Counted from the stretch's first letter, positions 52,002 to 61,506 are shown. The stretch is 64,000 nucleotides of DNA from Chloroflexota bacterium (GCA_016213105.1 JACRBN010000024.1:1-64000); one strand, 5' to 3'. Notes: generated by a model from the sequence alone, not told the origin. Translations and numbers: made by a program.

Positions 52002-53345
52002 TTAAGGATAAACCCGCTTGATCGTGCGCGGGAAGGCAATCGCCTCACGGATGTGTTCGGTGCCGCAGATCCAGGTGGTGACACGCTCGGTGCCCATGCC
52101 GAATCCGCTGTGGGGCACGGAGCCGAATTTGCGCAGTTCCAGATACCACTTGAAGGCCTCCTCGGGCAGGCCCTGGTCGTGGATGCGTTTCAGCAGCAGG
52201 TCTGGGTCGCTGATGCGCTCGGAGCCGCCGCAGATCTCGCCGTAGCCTTCGGGGGCCAGCAGGTCCACGGATTTGCAGACCTCGGGGCGGCCTGGCCACG
52301 GTTCCATGTAGAAGGCCTTGACGGCGGTCGGGTAGCCGTAGACGAAGACGGGCTTGTCGAATTGCTGGGTGATGACGGTCTCGTGCGGCGCGCCGAAGTC
52401 GATGCCCCAGTCGAATTTGAGCAGGGCCTTCTTCTCGGGGTCGGTTTCCTTCTCGTACATGTCCTGGAGTATTTTGGCGGCGTCATCGTAGGAGATGCGC
52501 GGGAAGGGTGCCTTGATGTTTTCCAGCTTCGAGATGTCGCGGCCCAACGACTTGAGTTCGGGCAGGCGCTCGCGCAGTACGCGCTGGACGATGTGGGTCA
52601 GCATCTGCTCTTCGATTTCCATGAGCTGATCAAGGTCGCAGAAGGCGATCTCGGGTTCGAGCATCCAGAACTCGGTCAAGTGGCGACGGGTCTTGGATTT
52701 CTCCGCGCGGAAGGTGGGGCCGTAGCAGTAGACCTTGCCGAAGGCGAAGATGTTGGCTTCGTTGTAAAGCTGTCCCGTCTGCGCGAGATAGGCCTTGCCT
52801 TCATCGAAGTATTCGGTCTCGAAGAGGGTGGTGGTGCCTTCGGCGGCGGCGGGCGTCAGGATGGGCGTGCTCATTTCAGCAAAACCGTTGGTGTCGAGCC
52901 ACTCGCGTGTGGCTGCCATGACCGTGGCGCGGATGCGCAGGATGGCCCACTGGCTCTGCATACGAATCCACAGATGGCGATTGTCGAGCGCGAAGTCGGG
53001 GCCGTGGTCCTTGAGCGCCATCGGGTAGTCGGCTTCGGCGGTTTGCACAACCTTCAAATCCTTGATGCCGAGTTCGAAGCCACCAGGGATGCCAGGCGCG
53101 CGTTTGTCCTCGCGTACCGCGCCCGTGATGATGACCGACGATTCCTGCGACAGGCGCATGATCTGGTCGAAGAGTTCGGGGGCGAGGTCGCCTTTGAAGG
53201 CCACGCACTGCACGAAGCCCGAGCCGTCGCGCACGAGCAGGAAGCACAGCTTGCCCTTGTCGGTGCGGTTATAGACCCAGCCCTGGACGGTGACTTCCTG
53301 GCCCGCGTATTTCGAGATGTCTGAGACGCGAATGATTTCTGGCAT
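52002..53345 (-). CDS. asnS: asparaginyl-tRNA synthetase
   Basis: 447 residues. N-terminal OB-fold anticodon domain (VTVQGWVYNRTDKGKLCFLLVRDG), then class II core with RATVMAATREWLDTNGF, FRAEKSKTRRHLTEFWMLEPEIAF (motif 2) and GFGMGTERVTTWICG (motif 3). Charges tRNA-Asn directly. Since a non-discriminating AspRS and GatCAB are encoded 7 kb away, the cell seems to have both routes to Asn-tRNA. AAGGAG before the ATG. Confidence 0.93.
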   Translation of the reverse strand: MPEIIRVSDISKYAGQEVTVQGWVYNRTDKGKLCFLLVRDGSGFVQCVAFKGDLAPELFDQIMRLSQESSVIITGAVREDKRAPGIPGGFELGIKDLKVVQTAEADYPMALKDHGPDFALDNRHLWIRMQSQWAILRIRATVMAATREWLDTNGFAEMSTPILTPAAAEGTTTLFETEYFDEGKAYLAQTGQLYNEANIFAFGKVYCYGPTFRAEKSKTRRHLTEFWMLEPEIAFCDLDQLMEIEEQMLTHIVQRVLRERLPELKSLGRDISKLENIKAPFPRISYDDAAKILQDMYEKETDPEKKALLKFDWGIDFGAPHETVITQQFDKPVFVYGYPTAVKAFYMEPWPGRPEVCKSVDLLAPEGYGEICGGSERISDPDLLLKRIHDQGLPEEAFKWYLELRKFGSVPHSGFGMGTERVTTWICGTEHIREAIAFPRTIKRVYP

Positions 53346-53370
53346 AAAGTTCTCCTTGATATTTCGGTGA

Positions 53371-53736
53371 TTATCTATTTCGTAATGATGTCATTCGGAT
53401 GCGTTGATCTTCAACCACTGAGAAATGCCCCGCCCAATCTTTTCGACTGGCAAGCGCTTGCACCGCAACCTGGGCGATATATGTCGAGGATACGGGCGTA
53501 ATGCGGAACAAAATGATGCCACAATCGGCTGGAAGTTTGGAGCGAAATGCAAGCTCACCAAAATCCTTGTCAAACGTGATGAGAATTCGTTTTTCTTCCT
53601 GGGCGCGGATTAAAACTTTGTCGTCAGCGCTTCCGCGCGCATCTTCGCGAATCCAAGCAACATCATGTCCGTTTGTGCGCAAGGCCTGCACTGCGTCCAG
53701 CGGAAAGTTCTCGTTGGCTAGAAGCCTCATTTTCAC
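53371..53736 (-). CDS. DUF5615 PIN-like toxin-type protein
   Basis: 121 residues. RLLANENFPLDAVQALRTNGHDVAWI and ILITFDKDFGELAF are hallmarks of the DUF5615 Mut7-C/PIN-like family. Overlaps the DUF433 gene by four bases; such pairs are predicted toxin-antitoxin modules. Lies just upstream of asnS on the same strand. Confidence 0.82.
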   Translation of the reverse strand: MKMRLLANENFPLDAVQALRTNGHDVAWIREDARGSADDKVLIRAQEEKRILITFDKDFGELAFRSKLPADCGIILFRITPVSSTYIAQVAVQALASRKDWAGHFSVVEDQRIRMTSLRNR

Positions 53737-53972
53737 GCCTGCGAAAGCTGAAAGGGATAAATTTTTTCGGCCTTGAGCAGGCTGGTAGCATACTTGAGAC
53801 AGGCTGAAATATCCTCATTTGAGATCCCTGGGTAATTTCTTAGGATCTCGCTTTCGGGCCAGCCCTGCGCAAGCAGTTCAACAATGAATTCCACGGCAAG
53901 GCGTGTTCCTTTGATTATGGGTTTTCCAACCAGTATTTTTGGGTCAATCACAATTCGATCCTGCCAGTCCAT
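53733..53972 (-). CDS. DUF433 antitoxin-type protein
   Basis: 79 residues. IDPKILVGKPIIKGTRLAVEFIVELLAQGWPESEILRNYPGI is the DUF433 helix-turn-helix core. Promoter: minus-strand TGCTACAAT (extended -10) about 35 nt before the ATG, with AAAGGAG. Expected antitoxin and autorepressor of the pair. Confidence 0.82.
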   Translation of the reverse strand: MDWQDRIVIDPKILVGKPIIKGTRLAVEFIVELLAQGWPESEILRNYPGISNEDISACLKYATSLLKAEKIYPFQLSQA

Positions 53973-54027
53973 GTCAAACTCCTTTCGCTAAAACCTCACA
54001 CAGCGATTGTAGCACGGCAGAAAATTT

Positions 54028-54072
54028 TTCGAAACTCGATGTTCGAGCACTTCTCGAACATCGAGTTTCGAA
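54028..54072. repeat. 20-bp-arm inverted repeat after aspS1
   Basis: Perfect arms TTCGAAACTC-GATGTTCGAG (54028-54047) and CTCGAACATC-GAGTTTCGAA (54053-54072), loop CACTT. It follows the aspS1 stop but lacks a proper U-tract on that strand. Confidence 0.75.
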
Positions 54073-54077
54073 TATCG

Positions 54078-55841
54078 TTATTCCGCTATTTTAATATGCA
54101 ATTCCTTCAACTGCTTCGGCTCCACCGTGGACGGCGCATCGGCCATCACGTCGCGGCCGCTTTGGTTCTTGGGGAAGGCTATCACTTCGCGGATGTTTGG
54201 CTCGTCGGCCAGCAGCATCACGAGGCGGTCGATGCCAGGCGCCATGCCGCCGTGCGGGGGCGCGCCGTACTCGAACGCCTCCAGCAGGTGGCCGAACTTG
54301 GCCTGGATGTCTTCATCCTTCAGGCCGAGCAGTTGGAAGATTTTGGTCTGGATGTCGCGGCGGTGGATGCGGATCGAGCCCGAGGCCATCTCGTAGCCGT
54401 TGCAGACCATGTCGTACGCATCCGAGAGGATTGAGCCAGGGTCGGTGTCGAACTTGGACAAGTCATCAAGCTGCGGCATGGTGAACGGATGATGCTCGGC
54501 GTCCCAGCGCTGATCCTCTTCGTTCCAGGCGAACATCGGGAAGTCGACCACCCAGGCAAAGGCCATGGTGTCCTTGTCGGCCAGGCCGAGCTTGTCGCGG
54601 AAGATGAGGCGTAATCCGCCGAGCACCTTGTTGACGATGGCGCGGGCATCGGCGGCGAACAGGATCAGGTCACCGTCCTTGATGTTCAGGCGGGACTTGA
54701 GCGCCGCCACCTCGTCGGCGGTGACGAACTTGCCCGCAGTTCCCTTCACGCCTTCAGCGGTTACCGCTACCGTGGCCAGTCCCTTGGCCCCGAGCGACCT
54801 GGCCACCTCGGTCAACGCGTCGACTTCCTTGCGGGAGTAGTCTGCGCAGCCCGAGGCAACGATACACTTGATCACGCCTTTGGCTTCCAGCGCGCCCTGG
54901 AAGACGCGGAATTCGCTTTTGGCGAAGATATCGCTCACGTCGACCAGTTCCATGCCGAAGCGCAGGTCAGGCTTATCCGAGCCGTATTTCTCGACCACCT
55001 CGTGATGCGAGAATTTCGGCCACGGCGACGAGAGCAGCTTCTTGTGCGGAGCAACGGCGGGCAGCATCTCGGTGTAAAGCTGCTCGACCAGAACCAGCAC
55101 ATCGTCGCGGTGGACGAAGGACATCTCCAAATCGAGTTGGGTAAACTCGGGCTGACGGTCGCCGCGCAGGTCTTCGTCGCGGAAGCAGCGCGCGATCTGG
55201 AAGTAGCGATCCAGGCCCGCCACCATCAGCAACTGCTTGAGCTGCTGCGGCGACTGGGGCAGGGCGTAGAAGTGGCCTGGATGGATGCGGGACGGCACGA
55301 GATAGTCGCGCGCGCCCTCGGGCGTGGCCTTGAACAGGATCGGCGTTTCCACTTCGATGAAGCCTTGTTTGTCCATGAAGTCGCGCATGAACTTGGTGAC
55401 GCGGTGGCGCAGCACCATGTTGCGGCTCATGCGCTCGCGGCGCAGGTCGAGGTAGCGATACTTGAGGCGGATGTCCTCGTTCTCATCCTCGTCGCGGCTG
55501 ACCACAATGGGCGGAGTCTTGGCCAGATTCAGCACGGTCACCTTGCATGCTTCGAGTTCAATCTCGCCCGTGGACATCTTGGGGTTGAACTGGTCGCTGG
55601 GGCGCATCTTGACCACGCCTTCGATTTGCAGCACCCACTCCGCCTTGGCTGATTCAATGGCGTGGTGCGCCTCTGGAAAATCCGTCGGGCTGGTGGTGAT
55701 TTGCGTGATGCCGTAACGGTCGCGCAGAACGAGGAAGACCACTCCGCCAAATGTGCGGAAGTTGTGTACCCAGCCCGCCAGGGTCACGGTCTGACCCGCA
55801 TGGGCGGCGCGCAATTCACCGCAAGTGTGAGTTTTATACAT
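54078..55841 (-). CDS. aspS: aspartyl-tRNA synthetase 1 (probably discriminating)
   Basis: 587 residues, bacterial type with inserted GAD domain (~290-410). Class II motifs: [18 protein letters not shown] (motif 2) and [13 protein letters not shown] (motif 3). In the anticodon-binding domain residue 31 is Phe (RTFGG) and residue 83 is Asp (RPSDQ), not the His31/Gly83 pair of non-discriminating enzymes, so it likely charges only tRNA-Asp (inference). Start 55841 has GGAGGC upstream; the in-frame extension to 55967 translates a repeat. Preceded by a leader-peptide attenuator. Confidence 0.93.
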   Translation of the reverse strand: MYKTHTCGELRAAHAGQTVTLAGWVHNFRTFGGVVFLVLRDRYGITQITTSPTDFPEAHHAIESAKAEWVLQIEGVVKMRPSDQFNPKMSTGEIELEACKVTVLNLAKTPPIVVSRDEDENEDIRLKYRYLDLRRERMSRNMVLRHRVTKFMRDFMDKQGFIEVETPILFKATPEGARDYLVPSRIHPGHFYALPQSPQQLKQLLMVAGLDRYFQIARCFRDEDLRGDRQPEFTQLDLEMSFVHRDDVLVLVEQLYTEMLPAVAPHKKLLSSPWPKFSHHEVVEKYGSDKPDLRFGMELVDVSDIFAKSEFRVFQGALEAKGVIKCIVASGCADYSRKEVDALTEVARSLGAKGLATVAVTAEGVKGTAGKFVTADEVAALKSRLNIKDGDLILFAADARAIVNKVLGGLRLIFRDKLGLADKDTMAFAWVVDFPMFAWNEEDQRWDAEHHPFTMPQLDDLSKFDTDPGSILSDAYDMVCNGYEMASGSIRIHRRDIQTKIFQLLGLKDEDIQAKFGHLLEAFEYGAPPHGGMAPGIDRLVMLLADEPNIREVIAFPKNQSGRDVMADAPSTVEPKQLKELHIKIAE

Positions 55842-55858
55842 AATGCCTCCAGTGTTGA

Positions 55859-55951
55859 CGTCATTGCGAGCGAGTGTAACGAGCGCGGCAATCTCATGTT
55901 TATTGGTTACTTGAGATTGCCACGTCGCTGCTTCGCAGCTCCTCGCAATGA
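55859..55951. repeat. GTCATTGCGAG palindromic repeat between attenuator and aspS1
   Basis: CGTCATTGCGAG on the left and CTCGCAATGAC on the right, with inner GGCAATCTCA / TGAGATTGCC arms. Same family and same relative place as the copy before aspS2. Confidence 0.85.
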
Positions 55952-55960
55952 CATGTGCAA

Positions 55961-56001
55961 TATACAAAATAAATCGCCCTTCGCATTTTGCGTTGGGCGA
56001 T
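55961..56001 (-). terminator. attenuator terminator of aspS1
   Basis: On the minus strand ATCGCCC-AA-CGC, loop AAAAT, GCG-AA-GGGCGAT, then TTATTTTG. The 5' arm TCGCCCAAC (plus 55992-56000) can instead pair over nine bases with GTTGGGCGA in the leader frame (plus 56038-56046), destroying the terminator. Confidence 0.8.
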
Positions 56002-56022
56002 TGGGGTTCCGAAATTTATTCG

Positions 56023-56103
56023 TCAACCAGCCAGGCTTCGCCCAACGATACGGCGGTCGTCATTATCGTCGTTGTTGTTGGCGAAGGGCAGTTGAGATTT
56101 CAT
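56023..56103 (-). CDS. aspS1 leader peptide, 26 residues, Asn/Asp-rich
   Basis: ATG at 56103, TGA at 56025-56023. Residues 9-16 are N-N-N-D-D-N-D-D; the tail ends VGRSLAG. The codon run lies between two RNA segments that can pair (CTTCGCC at plus 56080-56086 and GGCGAAG next to the antiterminator), as in trp-type leaders. Only seven bases separate TATAAT from the ATG, so no Shine-Dalgarno exists and initiation would be leaderless. The same design, with similar tail, precedes aspS2. Confidence 0.82.
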   Translation of the reverse strand: MKSQLPFANNNDDNDDRRIVGRSLAG

Positions 56104-56110
56104 GGCGGCA

Positions 56111-56118
56111 ATTATAGC
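56111..56118 (-). promoter_or_regulatory. extended -10 promoter of the aspS1 leader
   Basis: Minus-strand TGCTATAAT with TATAAT at plus 56111-56116; no good -35. It lies about 25 nt after the gatB stop, giving aspS1 its own transcript. Confidence 0.75.
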
Positions 56119-56141
56119 ATGGACGAGAGAGGACGGAAGCG

Positions 56142-57599
56142 TTACTTTTTCAACTTCTCGAACTCATCCAACAACAACTGCTTCACGGCCTGCGAATTGG
56201 CCTTGCCCTTGGTGGCTCGGGCGATCTGTCCAATGAACCATTGCAACAGGGTCTCCCTGCCGCCCAGGTAGCTGGTGACTTCCTTGGGATTGTCGGCGAT
56301 GAGCTTGATGACCATCTCCTTGAGGACGCCTTCATCGGAGATTTGTCCCAGCCCCTGCGCCTCGACGATTTCCTTCGGCGCGCGGCCGCTCTGGAACATC
56401 TCGACCAGCACGGACTTGGCGGTGTTGCCGTTGATGGTCTTGTCGAAGGCCAGATCGATCAGTTGAGCTAGGTGCACGGCGGGGACGGGGATCGCGTCCA
56501 CGCTCAGGCCGAGTTCGTTGACCTGGCGCAGGAGGGCGCCTGTCAGCCAGTTGCAGACGGTCTGGGCGCTGTCCCGCGTCTGCTTGACGACTGTCTCGAA
56601 GTAGTCGGCCAGGGAACGCTCGGAGGCCAGCAGGGCGGCGTCCTGGGGTTTGAGTCCATACTCGCGGAGGAAGCGCTCGGTCTTGGCATCGGGCAGTTCG
56701 GGCAGGTGGGCGTGGAAACTGTCAATGTAGGCTTGACTCAATTCCAACGGAGGCAGGTCAGGCTCGGGGAAGTAGCGGTAGTCGTGGGCGTGTTCCTTGC
56801 TGCGCTGGGACACCGTCACGCCGCGGGCTTCATCCCAGCCCAGAGTCTCCTGAACGATCTGGCCCCCATTTTCATAGACTTTGATCTGGCGCTCGACTTC
56901 GTAGGTGGAGGCGCGGGTCAGGGCGCGGAAGCTGTTGAGGTTCTTGATCTCGGTGCGCGTGCGGAACTCGTCGCTGCCCACGGGGCGGACGGAGACGTTG
57001 GCCTCGAAGCGCAGGATGCCCTTCTCCATGTCGCCCGCGTTGACGCCCAGATAACGCAGGATGGCGCGGATTTTGGTGGCGTAGGCCAGCGCGGACTCGA
57101 CGCTACGAAAGTCTGGCTCGGTGACGATCTCCAGCAGCGGCACGCCCGCGCGGTTGTAGTCGATCAGCGCGTGGTCGCCGCGGTGGAAGGTCTTGGCGGT
57201 GTCCTCTTCGAGATGGGCGCGGCGGATGATGATGCGCTGTGTGCCCTTGCCCGAATCAGCGGGGACATCCAGCCAGCCTTCGGATGCGATGGGCAGGTCA
57301 TACTGCGAGATCTGATAACCCTTCGGCAGGTCGGGGTAAAAATAATTCTTGCGCGCAAAGGTGTTGTGTGGGTTGATCGTGCAGTTGAGCGCCAACCCGA
57401 CCAGGATGGCCTGCTCGACGGCTTTGGCATTGATGACGGGCATCGCGCCTGGCAGCGCTGTGCAGACGGGGCAGATGTTGGTGTTGGCTTCAGGCGCGGA
57501 CGAGTAGTCGGCGGAGCAGCCGCAGAACATCTTGGAGGCAGTCTGCAGCTCGGCGTGGATTTCAAGCCCGATCACGGTTTCGTATTTGATTGAGGTCAT
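56142..57599 (-). CDS. gatB: Asp-tRNA(Asn)/Glu-tRNA(Gln) amidotransferase subunit GatB
   Basis: 485 residues. [28 protein letters not shown] start, [19 protein letters not shown] and [16 protein letters not shown] are family hallmarks; zinc Cys set CGC...CPVC present; C-terminal YqeY-like domain. Phosphorylates and amidates mischarged tRNA together with GatA and GatC. Last gene of the aspS2-gatC-gatA-gatB operon. Confidence 0.95.
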   Translation of the reverse strand: MTSIKYETVIGLEIHAELQTASKMFCGCSADYSSAPEANTNICPVCTALPGAMPVINAKAVEQAILVGLALNCTINPHNTFARKNYFYPDLPKGYQISQYDLPIASEGWLDVPADSGKGTQRIIIRRAHLEEDTAKTFHRGDHALIDYNRAGVPLLEIVTEPDFRSVESALAYATKIRAILRYLGVNAGDMEKGILRFEANVSVRPVGSDEFRTRTEIKNLNSFRALTRASTYEVERQIKVYENGGQIVQETLGWDEARGVTVSQRSKEHAHDYRYFPEPDLPPLELSQAYIDSFHAHLPELPDAKTERFLREYGLKPQDAALLASERSLADYFETVVKQTRDSAQTVCNWLTGALLRQVNELGLSVDAIPVPAVHLAQLIDLAFDKTINGNTAKSVLVEMFQSGRAPKEIVEAQGLGQISDEGVLKEMVIKLIADNPKEVTSYLGGRETLLQWFIGQIARATKGKANSQAVKQLLLDEFEKLKK

Positions 57600-57614
57600 G
57601 GTTGATACCTTCTT

Positions 57615-57698
57615 TTCACCACAGAGAACACGGAGTTCACAGAGTTTTTAAAGGGTTTTCTCTGTGCTCTCTGTGCTCTCTGTGCGCTCCGTGGTGAA
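57615..57698. repeat. TTCACCACAGAG palindromic repeat between gatA and gatB
   Basis: TTCACCACAGAG at the left and CTCCGTGGTGAA at the right with tandem CTCTGTG units inside. Second copy at 59492-59564. Confidence 0.8.
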
Positions 57699-57704
57699 TC
57701 GCAT

Positions 57705-59168
57705 TTATCCAATCGGCGGCAATTGCTTGTGCCAGTCGGTGACCTGCTGGTAGGCATGCCCGATCTGGAACAGCGTCTCTTCGTTGAAGTGTTTGCCCAT
57801 CAACTGCATCCCGACAGGCATGCCCTGCGAGAATCCGCAAGGGACGGCCAGCGACGGAATCCCCGCGGGGTTGGTGGCGGTGACGTAAATATCCGAGAGA
57901 TACATCTCCAGCGGGTCGGCGGTCTTCTCGCCAAGTTTGAATGCCGTGGTCGGACAGGTCGGCGCGATCAGCGCATCGACTTGCTCGAAGGCCTGCTCGA
58001 AGTCCTGCCGTAGCAGGGTGCGGACTTTCTGCGCCTTGAGGTAATACGCATCGTAATAGCCCGCCGAAAGCGTGTACGCGCCCAGCATGATGCGCCGCTT
58101 GACCTCGTCGCCGAAGCCCGCACGGCGGGTTTGCAGGTATACATCGATCACATCCTCGGCACCATCGCGCACCGACAGGCCGAAGCGTGTCCCGTCGAAG
58201 CGCGCCAGGTTGGCGCTGGCCTCCGCGAACAGAATCAGGTAATAGACGGGCAGGCCGTACTTTGTGTGCGGCAGCGACACTTCCTGGATTTCCATCCCAA
58301 GTGCCTCGAACTGCTCAATGGCCTTGTGAATGGCGCTTTCCACGCCCGCTTCCATGCCCGCCACGAAATATTCCTTCGGGATGCCCAGCTTCATACCCTT
58401 GACCGACTTGCCCAGCGACTGGCTGTACTGCGGGACGGGGATTGCCGCCGACGTGCTGTCGCGTCCGTCCACGCCCGCAATGGCTTCCGTGACCGTGGCG
58501 ACGTCGTACACCTCGCGCGCCATTGGCCCAATCGAATCGAACGACGAGACCAGCGCGATCAGTCCATAACGGGAGACGCGTCCGTAGGTTGGCTTGAGAC
58601 CCGTGATGTTGCAGAAGCCCGCGGGCATGCGCACGGAGCCGCCCGTGTCCTCGCCAATGGAGAACAGTCCCATCCCCGCGGCTGCCGCAGCCGCTGAGCC
58701 GCCGCTGGAGCCGCCAGGAACACGGGACAAATCCCACGGGTTGCGGGTGGGGAAGTAGGCCGAGTTCTCGCACGACGAACCCATGCCGAACTCGTCCATG
58801 TTGTGTTTGCCGAGCAGCACTGCGCCCGCATCGGATAATTTCTCGATCACGGTGGCGTTGTACTGCGGGACATAATTTTCCAAAATCTTCGACGAGCAGG
58901 TCGTGCGCACGCCCTTCGTGGACAGGCAGTCCTTTACGCCGAACGGGATACCTATCAACGGGGTGACGTTATCGCCGTGAGCCAGCCGCTCATCCGCTTG
59001 GTGCGCCTGTTCCAGCGCCAACTCGTCCGTGACGGTCATGTACGCTTGGATTTGCGGATCGATCTTGTGGATACGATCCAGCATGGCCTGGGTCAACTCC
59101 ACGCTGCTGACCTGTTTGCTGCGCAGCATCTCCTGCGCCGAGCGCAAGGTTAAAGAATTCAAGTCCAT
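57705..59168 (-). CDS. gatA: amidotransferase subunit GatA
   Basis: 487 residues. Amidase-signature enzyme with catalytic Lys in GVKDCL, cis-Ser in GGSSGGSAAA and nucleophile Ser in TGGSVRMPAGF. Releases ammonia from Gln or Asn and channels it to GatB. Starts next to the gatC stop (0 bp). Confidence 0.95.
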   Translation of the reverse strand: MDLNSLTLRSAQEMLRSKQVSSVELTQAMLDRIHKIDPQIQAYMTVTDELALEQAHQADERLAHGDNVTPLIGIPFGVKDCLSTKGVRTTCSSKILENYVPQYNATVIEKLSDAGAVLLGKHNMDEFGMGSSCENSAYFPTRNPWDLSRVPGGSSGGSAAAAAAGMGLFSIGEDTGGSVRMPAGFCNITGLKPTYGRVSRYGLIALVSSFDSIGPMAREVYDVATVTEAIAGVDGRDSTSAAIPVPQYSQSLGKSVKGMKLGIPKEYFVAGMEAGVESAIHKAIEQFEALGMEIQEVSLPHTKYGLPVYYLILFAEASANLARFDGTRFGLSVRDGAEDVIDVYLQTRRAGFGDEVKRRIMLGAYTLSAGYYDAYYLKAQKVRTLLRQDFEQAFEQVDALIAPTCPTTAFKLGEKTADPLEMYLSDIYVTATNPAGIPSLAVPCGFSQGMPVGMQLMGKHFNEETLFQIGHAYQQVTDWHKQLPPIG

Positions 59169-59477
59169 TTATTCCTCCCCCAGCACGGTCGAGACCTTGA
59201 CGTAGCCGTCTTCGCTTTCGGGCGCGTTTTTCAGAAATTCCTCGCGTGACATCGAAGGCTGGGCCACGTCCTCGCGCAGCACCATGCTGGCGTGGATGAC
59301 CTGCGTGGCAGGCGGCGTGTCGCTCGTGTCCACTTCATTGAGCAGGTTGAAATAATCGATGATGGCCGAGAACTGCTGGCTGAAGCCCTGCGCCTCTTCG
59401 TCCGTGATGCCGAGGCGTACGAGATAAGCCACATGCTTCACCATGTCTGCGTCGATTTGAAAAGAGTGTTCGGTCAT
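59169..59477 (-). CDS. gatC: amidotransferase subunit GatC
   Basis: 102 residues. VKHVAYLVRLGITDEEAQGFSQQFSAIIDYFNLLNEVDT is the GatC core; it wraps around GatA. AAAAGGA before ATG. Second gene of the operon, after aspS2 and a palindromic repeat. Confidence 0.92.
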   Translation of the reverse strand: MTEHSFQIDADMVKHVAYLVRLGITDEEAQGFSQQFSAIIDYFNLLNEVDTSDTPPATQVIHASMVLREDVAQPSMSREEFLKNAPESEDGYVKVSTVLGEE

Positions 59478-59491
59478 ATCTGCATCCTTTT

Positions 59492-59564
59492 TTCACCACA
59501 GAGATCACGGAGGGCACAGAGATTCTTTAAGAGTCTCCGTGTTCTCTGTGCTCTCCGTGGTGAA
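59492..59564. repeat. TTCACCACAGAG palindromic repeat between aspS2 and gatC
   Basis: TTCACCACAGAG ... CTCCGTGGTGAA, homologous to 57615-57698, forming a long imperfect hairpin inside the operon mRNA. Confidence 0.8.
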
Positions 59565-59566
59565 TT

Positions 59567-61330
59567 TTATTTTTTCAATTTCAATTCCTTCAACTGCTCA
59601 TCCTCAGCATACGACGGCGCATCGGCCATCACATCCCGCCCCGACGAGTTCTTTGGAAAGGCAATCACCTCGCGGATGTTCGGCTCGTCGGTCAGCAGCA
59701 TGATCAGACGGTCGATGCCAGGCGCCATGCCGCCATGTGGCGGCGCGCCGTACTCGAAGGCCTCCAGCATGTGCCCGAACTTGTACTGTGCCTCTTCTTC
59801 CTCTATGCCCAGCAATTCAAACACCTTCGACTGGATCTCGCGCCGATGGATGCGGATCGACCCCGACGCCATCTCGTAGCCGTTGCAGACCATGTCATAG
59901 GCGTCCGACAGGATCGAGCCAGGGTCGCTCTCGAACTTGTCCAGGTCGCTCAGGCGCGGCATGGTGAACATATGGTGCGCCGCATTCCATTTCTTTTCCT
60001 CGTCGCTCCACTCGAACATCGGGAAGTCGATCACCCACGCGAAGGCCATCGTGTCCTTGTCTACCAGTCCCAGCGCATCGCGGAAACTCAGCCGCAGCGC
60101 GCCCAGCACTTTGTGGACGACCCTGGCCTCCTCCGCCACGAACAGGATCAGGTCGCCGACGCCCGCGCCCGTCATAGCCTGGACTTGGGCCAGCTCCTCC
60201 TCACGGATGGACTTACTCCCGCTGCCCTTTGGGCCTTGGGCTGTCACCGCCAAAGTGACCAGAGTCCCCGCCCCGAGCTCTTTGGCCGTTAACGTCAGCG
60301 CTTCGAGTTGGCCCCGCGAATATTCCGCGCAGCCTGGCGCCACGATGCACTTGATCACGCCGTTCTTCTTCGCCAGCGCGGACTTGAAGACCGAGAACTC
60401 CGTCCTCGCGAAAGCCGCGCTGACGTCGGTCAACTCCATGCCGAAGCGCAGGTCGGGCTTGTCCGAGCCGAAGCGCGAGACGGCTTCCTCATAGGTCAGA
60501 CGCGGCCAGGGAGACTGGAGCAGCCGCTTCTCGGGAGCAATCTGGGGAATTATCGTCGTGAATAACTTTTCGACCAAATCCAGCACATCGTCGCGTTCGA
60601 CGAAGGCCATCTCGATGTCCAGTTGCGTGAACTCGGGCTGACGGTCGCCGCGCTGGTCTTCATCGCGGAAGCAGCGCGCGATCTGAAAATAACGCTCGAT
60701 CCCGCCGACCATCAACAACTGCTTCAACTGCTGCGGCGACTGCGGCAGCGCGTAAAACTGCCCAGGGTACACACGCGACGGCACGAGGTAGTCGCGCGCG
60801 CCCTCGGGCGTGGTCTTGAACAGAATCGGCGTCTCGATTTCGAGGAAGCCAAGCTGACTCAAATAGTTACGCATGAACAAGACCACCTCATGCCGCAGGG
60901 TGAGATTCTTGAGCATCTTGGCGCGGCGCAAATCGAGATAGCGATATTTTAGCCGCAGATTCTCATCCGTGCCATTTTGGCCGTTGTTGACCGAGAAGGG
61001 CAGGGCCTTGGACGGGTTGAGCACCTCCGCCTCGCGCACGGCGATCTCGATATCGCCGTTGGACATTTTGGCATTCTCCATGCCCGCGGGCCGATGCTCG
61101 ACCACGCCCGTGACCTGTACCACCCATTCCTGGCGCGCCTCGTCCAGCACCTCGTGGGCGCGCGGCGTGACATCGGGTGCGGCCACGAGTTGCACCACCC
61201 CGAAGCGGTCGCGCAAGTCGACGAAGTGTACGCCGCCGTGGTCGCGGTAGCGATGTACCCAACCTGCCAGCGTCACCGTCTGGCCGATCATCGTGGATGT
61301 GACTTCCCCGCATGTGTGAGTCTTGTACAT
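59567..61330 (-). CDS. aspS: aspartyl-tRNA synthetase 2 (non-discriminating signature)
   Basis: 587 residues, bacterial type with GAD insert. Motif 2 [18 protein letters not shown] and motif 3 [13 protein letters not shown]. Residue 31 is His (RDHGG) and residue 83 is Gly (PAGMEN), exactly the pair that marks non-discriminating AspRS such as that of Pseudomonas aeruginosa. It should therefore charge both tRNA-Asp and tRNA-Asn with Asp, and GatCAB, encoded next, would convert Asp-tRNA-Asn to Asn-tRNA-Asn. GGAGG precedes the ATG. Controlled by an upstream Asn/Asp leader peptide. Confidence 0.94.
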   Translation of the reverse strand: MYKTHTCGEVTSTMIGQTVTLAGWVHRYRDHGGVHFVDLRDRFGVVQLVAAPDVTPRAHEVLDEARQEWVVQVTGVVEHRPAGMENAKMSNGDIEIAVREAEVLNPSKALPFSVNNGQNGTDENLRLKYRYLDLRRAKMLKNLTLRHEVVLFMRNYLSQLGFLEIETPILFKTTPEGARDYLVPSRVYPGQFYALPQSPQQLKQLLMVGGIERYFQIARCFRDEDQRGDRQPEFTQLDIEMAFVERDDVLDLVEKLFTTIIPQIAPEKRLLQSPWPRLTYEEAVSRFGSDKPDLRFGMELTDVSAAFARTEFSVFKSALAKKNGVIKCIVAPGCAEYSRGQLEALTLTAKELGAGTLVTLAVTAQGPKGSGSKSIREEELAQVQAMTGAGVGDLILFVAEEARVVHKVLGALRLSFRDALGLVDKDTMAFAWVIDFPMFEWSDEEKKWNAAHHMFTMPRLSDLDKFESDPGSILSDAYDMVCNGYEMASGSIRIHRREIQSKVFELLGIEEEEAQYKFGHMLEAFEYGAPPHGGMAPGIDRLIMLLTDEPNIREVIAFPKNSSGRDVMADAPSYAEDEQLKELKLKK

Positions 61331-61346
61331 ACCTGCCTCCAGTTTT

Positions 61347-61440
61347 CGTCATTGCGAGGGTGCGAAGCACCCGAAGCAATCTCATACAACCACGAACAGG
61401 GGATTGCTTCGTCGGCCCTGCGGGCCTTCTCGCAATGACG
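61347..61440. repeat. GTCATTGCGAG palindromic repeat between attenuator and aspS2
   Basis: CGTCATTGCGAGG (61347-61359) and CTCGCAATGACG (to 61440), with inner GAAGCAATC / GATTGCTTC arms; 94 bp. Confidence 0.88.
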
Positions 61441-61447
61441 AGGTAAT

Positions 61448-61479
61448 AAAAAACCGCCCAGCGGATGTCCGTTGGGCGG
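61448..61479 (-). terminator. attenuator terminator of the aspS2-gatCAB operon
   Basis: Minus strand CCGCCCAACGGA, loop CA, TCCGCTGGGCGG (11 of 12 pairs), then TTTTTT. Its 5' arm CGCCCAAC (plus 61471-61478) is complementary to GTTGGGCG in the leader frame (plus 61523-61530), forming the alternative antiterminator. Confidence 0.88.
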
Positions 61480-61506
61480 TCGGTTTGACGTGTGTGTAAC
61501 TCTCTG

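Noticed and set aside
52053-53324. 423-codon plus-strand open frame opposite asnS
   Set aside because: asnS has all class II motifs; this frame is its reverse reading.
55842-55967. 42-residue N-terminal extension of AspS1
   Set aside because: It translates the palindromic repeat and lacks homology; the ATG at 55841 has GGAGG and matches the family start.
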